From Euprymna scolopes (taxonomy: Eukaryota; Mollusca; Cephalopoda; Sepiida; Sepiolidae), in the NCBI GenBank assembly GCA_024364805.1, contig CM044489.1, positions 127,919,394-127,952,158 of the forward strand: a stretch of 32,765 nt of DNA, in the 5' to 3' direction. A program made the position numbers and the translations under genes. Of the stretch, positions 21,040 to 29,663 are shown in pieces (the stretch's first letter is position 1; every line of letters begins with the position of its first letter). The notes under the pieces are model-generated. The model searched no databases. It had not been told where the DNA came from and was given only the letters and a program-made list of their open reading frames with translations.

Positions 21040-21818
21040 AAGAAGATGTAATTGTGTTAAAATAATTGTTATTTAAACAGTAAGATAGAACAAAAACGTG
21101 ATGTAAAATGATATAAAATGCAAAGTTATTATAATGAAAACTTATTTAAAAATACATCATTTGAAATCAAAATTAAAAATATTGCAAGAACTTTCTTCTC
21201 AACCTAATATTAAAAATTTAAGAAAGCGTAAACAAGGTGTCTTTTTTTTACTTTAAAGTAAACCGTTATTACTTTAGATATTTTTTTGTATAAATGAAAA
21301 TAATAACAATAAAACAATTCGTTTGACAAGGACCTGATCTTGCTTCATATATTGAAGGTAATAAATGTTTATTCTTAAGAAAAAAAAAAACAACCAAAAA
21401 GCGGTTTTGGACTAACTAAAATTCCATATTTTAATAGCCAACTGTTTCAGTTTTTCGCATAAATTTTGTAAGTCTATGAGATCACTATATATGTAATGCT
21501 GAACAAATAAAATGAAACCAACTCAGATGATCAAGATTTATTATATTATCTGGAGAACTTGTTCTGATGGCGTAAATATCAATTATTTTGTCGTAACAAC
21601 AGTACTCAGAAAGAAGCCCAAGAGAAAGCTATCCGTTAGTGAATAGATCACGCAGGTTATTTTGAGTAAGAACAGGACATGGAGGGTTACTTTTTTGGAA
21701 GACCAGACGTTGTATGTTGCAAAATTGAGGCAGATATATATTCACCTATGGATCGTTCGTTAATTTGATATTCCTAACAATGCTTTTTTATGAGTAAGCC
21801 AACTGAACACCCACCGTT

Positions 21819-21824
<6 letters not shown>
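21040..21824. other. Unassigned AT-rich stretch
   Basis: May hold the mariner 5' flank (21040-21300). Otherwise no motif was recognised. Confidence 0.4.

Positions 21825-21877
<53 letters not shown>
21825..21877. repeat. (TA)n microsatellite
   Basis: A pure TA tract that borders the Helitron-like unit directly. Confidence 0.95.
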
Positions 21878-21878
<1 letters not shown>

Positions 21879-21879
<1 letters not shown>

Positions 21880-22474
21880 CTATAATATAAATCTCACATG
21901 TCTTTAAATGCATGTATGTATGTATGTATGTAGGTATGTCTGCCTAAAACTTTGGACAGAGGGACGCGATGTTCATGAGATTAGTAGCATTTTAACGCCC
22001 GATTCTGTGGACGACAAATATCGAAGAATTGGCCAAAAACATTAATTCCTTCACCCTCAACTAGGCAGTTTTCTACAGGGAAGGTTTTTTTTTCGCTGAC
22101 ATTTTTTGCAACTCATTCAACTGTCGCGTCCTCGATATATCATAAATAGCGTCATTTCGACCGACCGCGACGTCACAACCACAGTATGCACATCGGCAAG
22201 ACAGTTTTTTTAATCTCTTTTTTTTCCTCTGGCGCGTTACGGGTTCGGGCTTGTTTACTACTCCTAATTTTCTTTTGTTTTTGTTTTTTGCGTTCGTAAT
22301 TTTCCTTCTTTTTTTTCTTTTTTTTGCTCAATCATAACCCTTACACACATTTCCACTTTCTTTTCCAACTTCGTATCACGGGTTCGAGCCTGTCTGCCTA
22401 CTACAGCGTTTTTTTTTTTTTTTGGCTGAACACACACCTCCAAACACCCGGGCAACGTCGGACACTTAGGTTAG
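21879..22474 (+). mobile_element. Helitron-like non-autonomous unit 3
   Basis: Begins A|TCTATAATATAAATCTCACATG, then a (GTAT)n patch. It ends with the hairpin-forming cacccgggcaacgtcggac and ttag before T. Head and tail styles match units 1 and 2, although the interior (T-runs, cgcgacgtcac, cgggttcg) differs. No Rep or helicase sequence is present. The class is inferred from the ends. Confidence 0.5.
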
Positions 22475-22913
22475 TTCATAATATAAATAAATTATTTGTG
22501 AAACGAGTCTTGTTAATTTCCAGGCAAAACTCGTATATGTCAAATATCTAATCATTTTCGTGGGTAATTTTAGGTAGTAATAATATTTTCTTGCTGACTT
22601 TGCTGCCAGCATAACATCAAATGTTTCCAGATTAAATTTTTCTTTTAACGGAATCATTGTCGTTAAATAGGGCAAGGAAAGGCACCGGTATAGATGAACA
22701 TAGTGTTACAATGATTAACTAAAACCTTCGAAGAGCTGCAGAGATTCGAAACTCATAAAATTGACCTCAAGTGAAGATAGGTAGTTAGTGCGATCTTTGT
22801 TTCACATTAACCCCAGGACGCCGTTTCCGGTTGTTACGACGATAGTAATTTCGTGGACATTTTTACATCCGGGTTTTGGTTACGTGAGTAAGTGCACTTT
22901 ATTTCGCCTATTT

Positions 22914-22944
<31 letters not shown>

Positions 22945-23034
22945 TGCATTTGTCATATTATTCATCGAATTGTAAAGTTCACCTTTTCATTCCTATTGGT
23001 TAATAACATAGTCAGGTTCAGTTTGCCTGTCTGC
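22475..23034. other. Unassigned stretch with poly-T
   Basis: Holds a T25 run (22922-22945). No gene recognised. Confidence 0.4.
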
Positions 23035-23035
23035 A

Positions 23036-23088
<53 letters not shown>

Positions 23089-23089
23089 A
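23035..23089. repeat. (ATT)n microsatellite
   Basis: About 18 ATT units. Confidence 0.95.
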
Positions 23090-23187
23090 AGGTTTCAATC
23101 ATAGAAGTTTTCACATAGGCGACCAAAAATTTATCTTTAAGGACAACCTGGTGCTCTTCCCTGTAGTCTGAGTGACATCAAATTTCT

Positions 23188-23340
23188 CCAGATTTGCAAT
23201 ACTCTACATCTCTTTCGATAATATTTGTAAATGACTTTGCGTTATCGCAACAACCGTTTATAATTGAATTTGTGTTGGAAGCGATCATTAGTCTTCACTG
23301 AAATTTGGGTAGAACTAAATGTCCCCAAAGTCCCAGTTCC
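23188..23340 (+). repeat. Dispersed repeat, copy B
   Basis: The partner of 19407-19560, in the same orientation. It is about as long and clearly diverged. Confidence 0.6.
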
Positions 23341-23625
23341 CTTTGTAGTCATCCTTTGGAGGTCTGGTCAGTGATTTCTCTCCTTGATGTTGACACCCAT
23401 CTTCAGCTTTCTCAAAGATTTGGTGTGGTGCGAATTAATGTCGACAATTTTTGGAGAGGGTTAAGTTACAGAAATACTGTTTAATTTTGCTTGATTCCAA
23501 GTGTTTTTTCTTTATAGTTTTGTTTCACTGTTTTAATTCTATTGTAGTTTCTTTATGCTCGTTTAGAGTTTGTAGCTCATGCGTATTTGTCTATACATTT
23601 AAGGGGGTCCATTAATATTTCAGCC
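23341..23625. other. Unassigned stretch
   Basis: Nothing recognised. It ends at the (ATT)n block. Confidence 0.4.
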
Positions 23626-23651
23626 GTTATTATTATTATTATTTTTAGTTT

Positions 23652-23684
<33 letters not shown>

Positions 23685-23692
23685 TATTATTA

Positions 23693-23735
<43 letters not shown>
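23626..23735. repeat. (ATT)n/(AAT)n/(ATT)n block with inverted symmetry
   Basis: ATT units, then AAT units, then ATT units again, so adjacent parts can pair as hairpins. Confidence 0.95.
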
Positions 23736-23756
23736 CCGTCCTTGTATATATATATT

Positions 23757-23825
23757 TTTTTTTACACAGTGATAACCACTTATCAAGGCCCAGAAGCCAC
23801 TCAGGGATAAGGGTTATTGCAAGTA
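23757..23825 (-). repeat. Shared LINE 3' stem-loop tail
   Basis: In element sense CTTATC, an about 22-nt loop with a GC-rich centre, GATAAG, then GTGGT, and ACTGTGTAAAAAAA at the end. The same tail ends five insertions in this window. LINE RTs of several clades recognise such a 3' structure to prime on their own RNA; this role is inferred here. Confidence 0.75.
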
Positions 23826-23857
23826 CATTACGTTAGTGTGGACATTTGATGAAGTGT

Positions 23858-24740
23858 TTACTTAAGGGGGCGGTTAATTAGGAATTTGTTAACATTGGAC
23901 TTGAACACATCCAAGTTGTAGTCCGGTGGGAAGCAGGCAGACGGAACAGAGTTCCACAGGCGTGCAGTTCTAAGAAAGAAGCTTTGTTCATGGAATCCGC
24001 GTTTTGATTTAGGCACAGATATAGAGTGGGGGAAATTTTTTGCAGTGGATTCAGCTAGACGGGTGTTTTTCGTGAAAGATTGGCGAGGAGGGACCAGAGA
24101 TTGGAGTTCAGATGAGCACCTACCATAGAAATAACGATAAAACAAGGATAGGCTCGCAACGTCTCTTCTGTTGGAGAGAGGTTGCAGGGTAGAGAAAAGG
24201 GCATCCCCCACTAAGCCACGAAGTCTATTTTGTGCTCTGTCAAGGCAGGATAGGCTGTTTTTAGCAACTCCTGCCCAGATATGGCAACAGTATTCCATCC
24301 TTGGATGTACTTGGCTTTTATATAGATAGAGAATTGCATCAGTAGTGAGATATCTTCTGGATCGGTAGAAGGATCCCACCATCTTTCCAGCGACCATGGC
24401 AACAGACTTGATGTACGTGTTCCATTTCAGATTAGGAGTAAAGGGCAAACCCAGAAGATTGTCAAAACACGGGGCCTCACCCAGACGAGAGCCATCCATC
24501 ACAATTGATGCCAGATGGGGATCAGAGCGTTGATGATGTAAGGATAGGAGTTTGGTTTTAGATGCATTAAAGGTAACCAGCCACATCTTCCCCCACTGAA
24601 CCACGCGCTCGAGATCAGAGGAGAGAGAATCAGAGAGAACTTTGTCATTTACAGCCTTTGATGTGTTGCCGTAGATGATCGTGTCATCAGCATAGATGTC
24701 AACGAATGATTTAAGTATGTGTTTAGGGAGGTCATTGATG
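23858..24740 (-). pseudogene. LINE reverse transcriptase, active-site box to C-terminus
   Basis: Starts with LFLIYINDLPKHILKSF, then the intact active-site box YADD (24683-24694). VTFNASKTKLLSLHH (motif D/E), then AILYLYKSQVHPRMEYCCH and the C-terminal SFFLRTARLWNSVP and FLINRPLK before the stop follow. The stretch 24604-23858 is open for 248 codons without a stop, unusually long for this window, which suggests a fairly recent insertion. There is a frame change at the upstream deletion, so no complete RT is encoded. Confidence 0.9.
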
Positions 24741-24744
24741 TAGA

Positions 24745-25155
24745 TCAGGAAGAGAGCCTATCGGAGAGAAATGATTTAATGATTGAGAAAACATTTCCAG
24801 TTATACCGTAGCTGGAAATCTTGTGAAGTACACCCTTATGCCATACCTTGTCGAAGGCCTTTGATATGTCAAGATCAATTGCCCTAGAAATGAAGCCTTT
24901 GTCAAGAGATTCACTAATCCTATGGGATATAACCGTCAGCACATCAGCAGTAGATCTTGCAGAGTGGAAACCATATTGTGTGTCACTAAGAAGGTTGTTC
25001 CTGCTGAGGTGATTGACTATTTCTCTATTTAATACGGATTCCAGCAACTTACTCATAACACACAGGAGACTCATTGGTCTGTACTGAGAGGGAGATGACT
25101 TATCACCTGAATTCTTAAATACAGGGCAAACTGATGAGGTCTTCCAGGGAGTCGG
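24745..25155 (-). pseudogene. LINE reverse transcriptase, N-terminal and palm part
   Basis: Reads WKTSSVCPVFK, GDKSSPSQYRPMSLL (motif 1/2), SKLLESVLNREIV, QYGFHSARSTADVL, then DLDISKAFDKVWHKGVL (motif A with the first catalytic Asp) and SFLSDR. After SDR the expected VPQGSVLGP segment is missing and the sequence jumps to LFLIYINDLP in another frame. This is an internal deletion of roughly 65-75 bp near 24755. The open part starts at the Met at 25074, but that is internal to the domain and not a real start. Confidence 0.88.
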
Positions 25156-25158
25156 AAA

Positions 25159-25200
25159 TTACTTACATATATATATATATATATAATAAAATAAAATAAA
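25159..25200. repeat. (TA)n and AT-rich junction
   Basis: A short TA tract followed by (AAAAT)-type sequence at the 5' truncation point of the LINE. Confidence 0.8.
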
Positions 25201-25438
25201 AATTACAATTAAAATGATCCAAGAGGGTAAACTAAAGTATATTATAAATGTTAAAAAAATAATATTTATAAAGTAATCGCAACCAGATGTAAAAGCTCGA
25301 TGAAACCAAATAGGAGATAGAGGTATAATAAGAAAATACAGTTAATAAAACACGTTAAAATACTTTGAAAAAGAGGTAAAAGCATATTTAATCTGAAAAG
25401 GAAACACTTGATAAGTGGATAGTCCTTAATCCGCAGAG

Positions 25439-25467
25439 TTTCGAAGAAATACTTTCCTTCTCATCAG
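25439..25467 (-). ncRNA. Hammerhead-like core (uncertain)
   Basis: On the minus strand CUGAUGA is followed by a GAAG/CUUC stem extended by AAA/UUU, and then GAAA. Stem III and stem I partners are weak (CUC/GGA and CCCU/AAGG with mismatches). The position in the 3' region of a Penelope-like element supports it; the poor outer stems do not. Confidence 0.35.
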
Positions 25468-26436
25468 AGGGTAGGAAGTAGCAAAATGCGGGATCGGATT
25501 TTGCATACAAAAGTATTTGATGAAACTACAAGTAAGTCAAAGATCTTACTTGATAACAAAAAGTGAAGCAGAGGGAATATGGTGAAGAAAAGTGTGATTA
25601 CACGTAAATAGATAGTCTGGTGAACGGTAAATAACCCAATGACAGTAAAATCCAAAAATATAACTCCAAAAACGTTAATTGAGTTTCCATTTGCACAATA
25701 AAATCCAAGGACATCATGTAATTGGAACATGGTCCAAAATAATCCAAAAGGCCGAAATCCATGGAATAATTCATAAATATGTACAAAGAAAAGAAAACGG
25801 GGAAATTCCGATAATATTAATAAAAGAAAAGATAGATATGCTTTTCAAACGACATAATAAGAAAGATCAGGGAAGAAGAGGAAAAAATCAGGGAAGAAGG
25901 GGATGAAAAGAAATTAAATGCTGATAGAATTTAATATAAGATAGAAAAACAAATATCAAAATGACCCAGACAAAAATGATGTTAAAAGGCGCGAAAATAT
26001 AAAGGGCAAAAAATAGGTCAACTAAAATGTACAGGTTATTACTTAAGAAAATGTCAGCAAGAGTTGTTAAAAGACATTAAATGGAAAAAAATAATTAATT
26101 AATTAATAAATAAAAAATAAACAATAAATAAATAAATATCAAAATAAAAAAATAAATAAATGTTTAAGGGGGGGGCGGTATCTGAAAATTCAGGATAAAG
26201 CAAGTAAGTATGTAAGTAAATGCATATAGTAAAATATAAGTAAATATACATGCAGGATATCGATGTGTGGGTAGAAAGGAATATATAAAGGCTTAGATGG
26301 AAATTGCAGATGAAATCCGACCGAACAAAGAAGAAATAAAGAAGTAAAATAAAAGATTATTAAGTTATAAAGTATTAAGAAAGTATGTAGAAAAAAATGA
26401 TAATGTTAAAGAAGAATTATATATCTATCAGAAAGG

Positions 26437-26870
26437 TTAAAGTAATAACTCTGTAATTTCAAAATTACCATAATTAAATTTGGACTTATGTTTACAGAAA
26501 GAGATCAGTTCGTTTTTAGAATGTATTATATTGTTACTTTGAGGGGAAGTAATTATAGTTATAGCTTCGGTTCTGCAAAGGCGACATGGCTTAGAGTGTG
26601 GAGTATAAGACTTAACTTTTTTATAATAGTCCATTTGATTGAGAAGGGGGTATTGTTAGAGTTAATTTTTTTAATTAAAGTGGTTAGAGATGTTTCTTGG
26701 TTATTATACGAATTATGGTTGTTAAATGTGGTTTTATATTCTTTTCTTAATTAATGTTGAAGTAGTGCCGATATATGTATGTACTTTATTAAAAGCTTGA
26801 GGTCTGATATTAATATAAATTTGCTGATTTGTATGAGTTTCCGATATAATTAACATTTCCAGTAAAATTA
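26437..26870 (-). pseudogene. Penelope-like GIY-YIG endonuclease remnant
   Basis: In conceptual translation, YINIRPQ and HTYIGTTS mark the GIY-YIG motif pair (about 26780-26830), followed by TFNNHNSYNNQ. The open part 26634-26437 gives SYTPHSKPCRLCRTEA and KNELISFCKHKSKF. These match the C-terminal signature of Penelope-like endonucleases, sY.p.sK.C.LC..E and the ELIs.CrH patch. It is closer to the family consensus than the copy at 6190-7325, so it is a different and perhaps younger family. It is a broken fossil with no upstream RT recognised. Confidence 0.8.
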
Positions 26871-27130
26871 GGACCCACTTAAATTATTTCAGATTTATAC
26901 CCTGTTATTAAAAATTTGGAATAATCTTCCAATAGGTTCTAATGCGATCTGTCCCTTTTTATCCTCGTTTTTTTTAATCTACTTTCTATCATCTTCTTTA
27001 GAGAGTTCGCAACTTTTTATGAAATTTTTTGATATTTTTTTACTTTTTTGGAAGAGCTCCATTTTTCCTTTTCAATTTCTCTCTAATCTTTCCCATTTTT
27101 CTTTTTTGGAGGCGAGAGGTTCTAAGTCGC

Positions 27131-27154
27131 CTGAGGAAGTCTCTTTGACTGAAA
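27131..27154 (+). ncRNA. Hammerhead-like core (uncertain)
   Basis: CUGAGGA fits the CUGANGA core. AGUC/GACU forms a 4-bp stem II around UCUUU, and GAAA follows. No convincing stem I partner for GUCGC, and no UH cleavage site in the right place, was found. Confidence 0.3.
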
Positions 27155-27262
27155 CAGATGGCTATTTGAAGAGACCATATGTAACTGTTTACCCTCAAAT
27201 AGTAAGAAAAAATATTTTGCTCTTTTTATTGAGCACCATTTAACAACCTCGTTGTCTTCATT

Positions 27263-27285
27263 AGTTAGCGGGTCCTGCTAGCATA

Positions 27286-27335
<50 letters not shown>

Positions 27336-27358
27336 TATGCTAGCAGGACCCGCTAACT
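27263..27358. repeat. 96-bp perfect palindrome with (AT)20 centre
   Basis: The 28-bp arms (27263-27290 and 27331-27358) are exact reverse complements, and the 40-bp AT centre is self-complementary. The whole segment therefore reads the same on both strands and could extrude as a cruciform. Flanking DNA is unrelated on the two sides. Confidence 0.97.
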
Positions 27359-27726
27359 GGTGTTACCTTGTGGAAACCTGTCTACATCGCTAAACTGCCT
27401 TCACTGACCAATTGGGGACACTGGTGCCCGTGGCCGAAATAAAATAATTTGCCTTACTGTTTGAATGTAAAGCAACATTTAAAGGAATGCGTAAATCAGT
27501 ATGACTTAATAAAATTAGGAAAAGTGGTCTATTAGAATAATAATGGAAATGAAAACAGAAGTTTTCGAAGTAGGGATTCTCACTGTATATGTATGGTTTA
27601 GAGTGAACAAATGTACAAAACTAGCCCCCCCCCAAAAAAAAGGGAGAAATAATAAATGCTTGTTGTTGTTTTTTTTCAGTATAGCCGTGAAATGTTATTT
27701 CTTCGATATAAAAAAGAAATGTAAAA
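27359..27726. other. Unassigned stretch
   Basis: No coding remnant. A C-run/A-run lies at 27626-27640. Confidence 0.4.
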
Positions 27727-27825
27727 GTGAACGAGAGAGTGAGCGAAAAAGAGAGTGTGAGTTTGCAAGAAAATACAGAAAGAGGTAGGAGGGAGAGATT
27801 AAGAGATAGAGAGAGAATATAAGAT
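27727..27825. repeat. GA-rich purine tract
   Basis: Imperfect GA/GAGA repeats like those at 431-520. The frames here are spurious. Confidence 0.85.
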
Positions 27826-28303
27826 GATGCTGGAAAATGTAAGAAAATAAAATCAACACTTTACTCAGAGGACAAAAGTAAGTATCATTGCGACGCAATA
27901 TTTGAATGATGCATTAGCGTTCGTTCAGCATACGAATACCATTAATCTGGAATATAGGAATTGTCAGAACTCAGTCAATTATGTTTGAATCGGAAATGGG
28001 AAAGATAATGTTATGTATGTAAGTTCATGCTCCAGTTACGGAGGGTGAAAGCCAATATCCATGCATGAGTAGGGCGGTAGGAGGACTTGATAATTTGAGG
28101 TAAAAATAGGAACAAATTTCTTTAAAGATGGTTGCAACTGTGATACTGTGTTCGCATAAAATGAAATGTATGATTTTATTATAGCAACTAAATGTGTCTA
28201 AAATTGCGTTCTAAAGTTACATTAGATAGTGGCTAATAGCCTGGATAATAAATTTTTATGTGTCATCTCTTGTTACAAACCTGTAGTACTTTCGTCCAGA
28301 GGA
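27826..28303. other. Unassigned stretch
   Basis: No recognised repeat or gene. Confidence 0.4.
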
Positions 28304-28361
28304 GAATTTCTGCAATCAAAATATCATATATATATATATAATATTTTGATTGCAGAAATTC
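28304..28361. repeat. Inverted repeat around (TA)n
   Basis: The 21-bp arms (28304-28324 and 28341-28361) are exact reverse complements around a 16-bp TA-rich loop. The right arm ends exactly where the ribozyme-bearing repeat begins. Confidence 0.95.
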
Positions 28362-28373
28362 TATTATAATCAT

Positions 28374-28417
28374 CCACATACAGTCCTGTTTCGTTGTATC
28401 ACAACTCACCAGTGCCG
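28374..28417 (-). ncRNA. Hammerhead ribozyme, type I, copy 2
   Basis: The core is CUGGUGA (one departure from CUGANGA, complement of 28406-28412). Stem II GUUG/CAAC carries a UGAUA loop, and GAAA is intact (28389-28392). Stem III is CAG/CUG (28381-28388), followed by UA and then UGUGG. Stem I, CGGCA with UGUGG, has one mismatch. The core change probably lowers or abolishes cleavage. Confidence 0.75.
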
Positions 28418-28443
28418 CTAGACTAGCATCTCTCCCAAGCCAA

Positions 28444-28497
28444 GGATTGAACCTAGAACCGTCGTGTTATACAGTCGGCAGTTCTCCCACTCGACCA
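28444..28497 (-). promoter_or_regulatory. Internal Pol III A and B boxes, copy 2
   Basis: The A box TGGTCGAGTGGG (complement of 28486-28497) and B box GGTTCAATCC (28444-28453) are 32 nt apart, as in a tRNA gene. Both are close to the tRNA consensus. The ribozyme follows 26 nt downstream. The flanks do not fold into a full tRNA, so this is a SINE-type promoter, not a tRNA gene. Confidence 0.7.
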
Positions 28498-28547
28498 TGG
28501 AATCGACGCCCGTAAATAACTCGCCTGAATGTCTATTTAAATAGACA

Positions 28548-28682
28548 CCCCCACCACTTTTATAGTGCTCATATCGTCTGTTCATAAACAAACAAACTAC
28601 GAGCTTCGCATTTTTAGTCAATTAAGTAGCGGGTAAGATTATTTACGACAGTGCTTTACCCAAAGAGGGGGGCTTAAAATAT
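28548..28682. other. Unique spacer of the retrozyme-like dimer
   Basis: 135 bp between the direct copies. It would form part of the 321-nt unit. No coding or tRNA-like motif is seen. Confidence 0.5.
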
Positions 28683-28694
28683 ATTTGTAGTCAT

Positions 28695-28738
28695 CGACAT
28701 ACAGTCCCGTTTCGTTGTATCACAACTCATCAGCGCCG
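28695..28738 (-). ncRNA. Hammerhead ribozyme, type I, copy 3
   Basis: The core CUGAUGA is intact (complement of 28727-28733). Stem II GUUG/CAAC has a UGAUA loop, and GAAA is intact (28710-28713). Stem III is CGGGACUG with UA at the cleavage site. Stem I, CGGCG with UGUCG, pairs throughout with two wobbles. Compared with copy 1, the C:G pair in stem II is replaced by U:A and a C:G in stem I by G:C. These compensatory changes support selection on the fold. Confidence 0.82.
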
Positions 28739-28764
28739 CTAGACTAGCATCTCTCCCTAGCCAA

Positions 28765-28817
28765 GGATTGAACCTAGAACTGTCATGTTGACAGTCAGCA
28801 GTTCTCCCACTCGACCA
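28765..28817 (-). promoter_or_regulatory. Internal Pol III A and B boxes, copy 3
   Basis: The A box TGGTCGAGTGGG (28806-28817) and B box GGTTCAATCC (28765-28774) are unchanged from copy 2, although bases between them differ. Confidence 0.7.
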
Positions 28818-28856
28818 TGGAACTGACGCCCGTAAATAACTCGTCGGAGTGTCTAT

Positions 28857-28938
28857 TTAAATACATACATACATATATATACATATATACACATACATAT
28901 ATATATACATGCATATATATATATATATACATACATGT
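28857..28938. repeat. (ATAC)n/(TA)n microsatellite
   Basis: Mixed ATAC and TA units between the ribozyme repeat and the end of the RTE-group LINE. It is probably the LINE's 3' tail, as simple-repeat tails are usual for RTE-group elements. Confidence 0.9.
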
Positions 28939-29039
28939 AAATATGATGATTGCTGTATCTTTCCAGATGATCGCCGTGACATTGAGTTCTCCCAATCTTT
29001 TCGTCCATGCCATCTCAGATGACTCTGCACTCCCGCTGC

Positions 29040-29263
29040 AGATTTGCACATCTTGAAGCGGATGTGACATACAAATTGATCAATTGCCACTCCGTTGACT
29101 TCCTCACACCTCTTCTCAAACCAGCATTAGACTTGCAAGCTTTGCTGCATTTTTAATAGATCGTTTGGTTCGGTGCAAAGTTGACCTGAACAAGAGTTTT
29201 GTGCGACTTAAGGTGGTTGACGTAGCCAGCTTTTGACAAAAGCACTCGTTCACAAGTGTCGCA
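29040..29263 (-). pseudogene. C-terminal C2H2 zinc fingers of RTE-group LINE
   Basis: The first finger (29263-29201) reads CDTCERVLLSKAGYVNHLKS and ends H, with exact C-x2-C-x12-H-x3-H spacing. A damaged second finger (CSKACKSNAGL, about 29142-29110) and a third (CKSAAGVQSHLRWH, about 29070-29005) follow. In the third, the second Cys of the first pair is replaced by Arg but a Cys lies three residues on. Fingers at this end probably contact nucleic acid. They are separated by stops. Confidence 0.75.
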
Positions 29264-29360
29264 TTTCTAGCTTTGTGTATCATGGTTAAGACCATCAATT
29301 AAACCTTTGTGAAGCCCTCTATTCAGATTGCTGTGGGCCTGCTTTCTTTTCTCTAGAGAA

Positions 29361-29663
29361 TCAAAAATTTCGCGTACAAGCTTTCGCCACTTCGGCTATT
29401 GACGAGTAAGTTCTTCCCATGTGTGGATGTGGATTTGTAAGACTCAAATTATTCTTTGTAGAGTCCCTGAACCACTTCTTAGGCTTTTGTTGAGGCCGAT
29501 TGCCATTTTCCAGCTCCCCGTAAAAAATTTGTTTTGGCAGTCTACAATCTTTCATTCGAACCGGGTGGCCCACCCAACGTATGTGAGATCTGATTACAAG
29601 GGTCTCAACACTAGAAGAACATGCTTTCACAAGGATTTTATGTGCCTTTGATGCAATGTCCAT
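29361..29663 (-). pseudogene. C-terminal domain of RTE-group LINE
   Basis: An open frame with SHIRWVGHPVRMKDCRLPKQ, FYGELENGNRPQQKPKKWF and RDSTKNNLSL. It is the well-known RWxGHVxRM...LPKQ...GxRxxGRPxxR pattern found downstream of RT in this LINE group. It is intact over 100 codons. The function of the domain in target choice or RNA binding is not established. Confidence 0.85.

Larger units (their letters stand above)
23757..25158 (-). mobile_element. Jockey/CR1-group LINE, 5'-truncated
   Basis: The most complete copy of the LINE family seen at 2849, 3180, 8525 and 17456. In element sense it starts inside the RT (WKTSSVCPVF, then SQYRPMSLL), continues through RT and C-terminal domains to the stop at 23858, a short 3' UTR, the CTTATC...GATAAG stem-loop and an A-rich tail at 23757-23764. 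The endonuclease and ORF1 are missing. It meets a TA tract at 25164. It is the best-preserved member of its family here. Confidence 0.9.
25200..27250 (-). mobile_element. Second Penelope-like element remnant
   Basis: A minus-strand GIY-YIG endonuclease C-terminal part (26437-26870), followed on its 3' side by a long AT-rich non-coding region (25200-26436) with a hammerhead-like core at 25439-25467. On the other side, plus-oriented sequence holds another core-like motif (27131-27154). The layout is reminiscent of the first element, but I could not confirm inverted arms here. It is old and broken, and its boundaries are uncertain. Confidence 0.6.
28362..28860 (-). mobile_element. Retrozyme-like dimer: two Pol III/hammerhead repeats
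   Basis: Two direct copies of about 180 bp (28362-28547 and 28683-28860) flank about 135 bp of unique DNA. Each copy, in minus-strand sense, has an AT-rich leader, a tRNA-like A box and B box with normal spacing, then a complete hammerhead fold. A transcript through both copies would be cut at 28699/28700 and 28378/28379, releasing 321 nt. That lies in the size range of known animal retrozyme circles, which arise from tandem hammerhead repeats. The Pol III-type boxes point equally to a SINE. Whether it is transcribed is unknown. Confidence 0.6.

Noticed and set aside
25129-25160. CTGATGA followed by GTC motifs
   Set aside because: It lies inside the LINE RT coding region and has no GAAA in the right place.
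28444-28497. True tRNA gene
   Set aside because: The boxes are good, but no acceptor stem or full cloverleaf can be formed, and the unit is repeated with a ribozyme attached.
28418-28621. Peptide with FTGVDSMVEWENC, repeated at 28795-29070
   Set aside because: It looks conserved as protein but is only the translation of the tRNA-like promoter and ribozyme repeat. The two copies differ at sites that keep RNA pairing.
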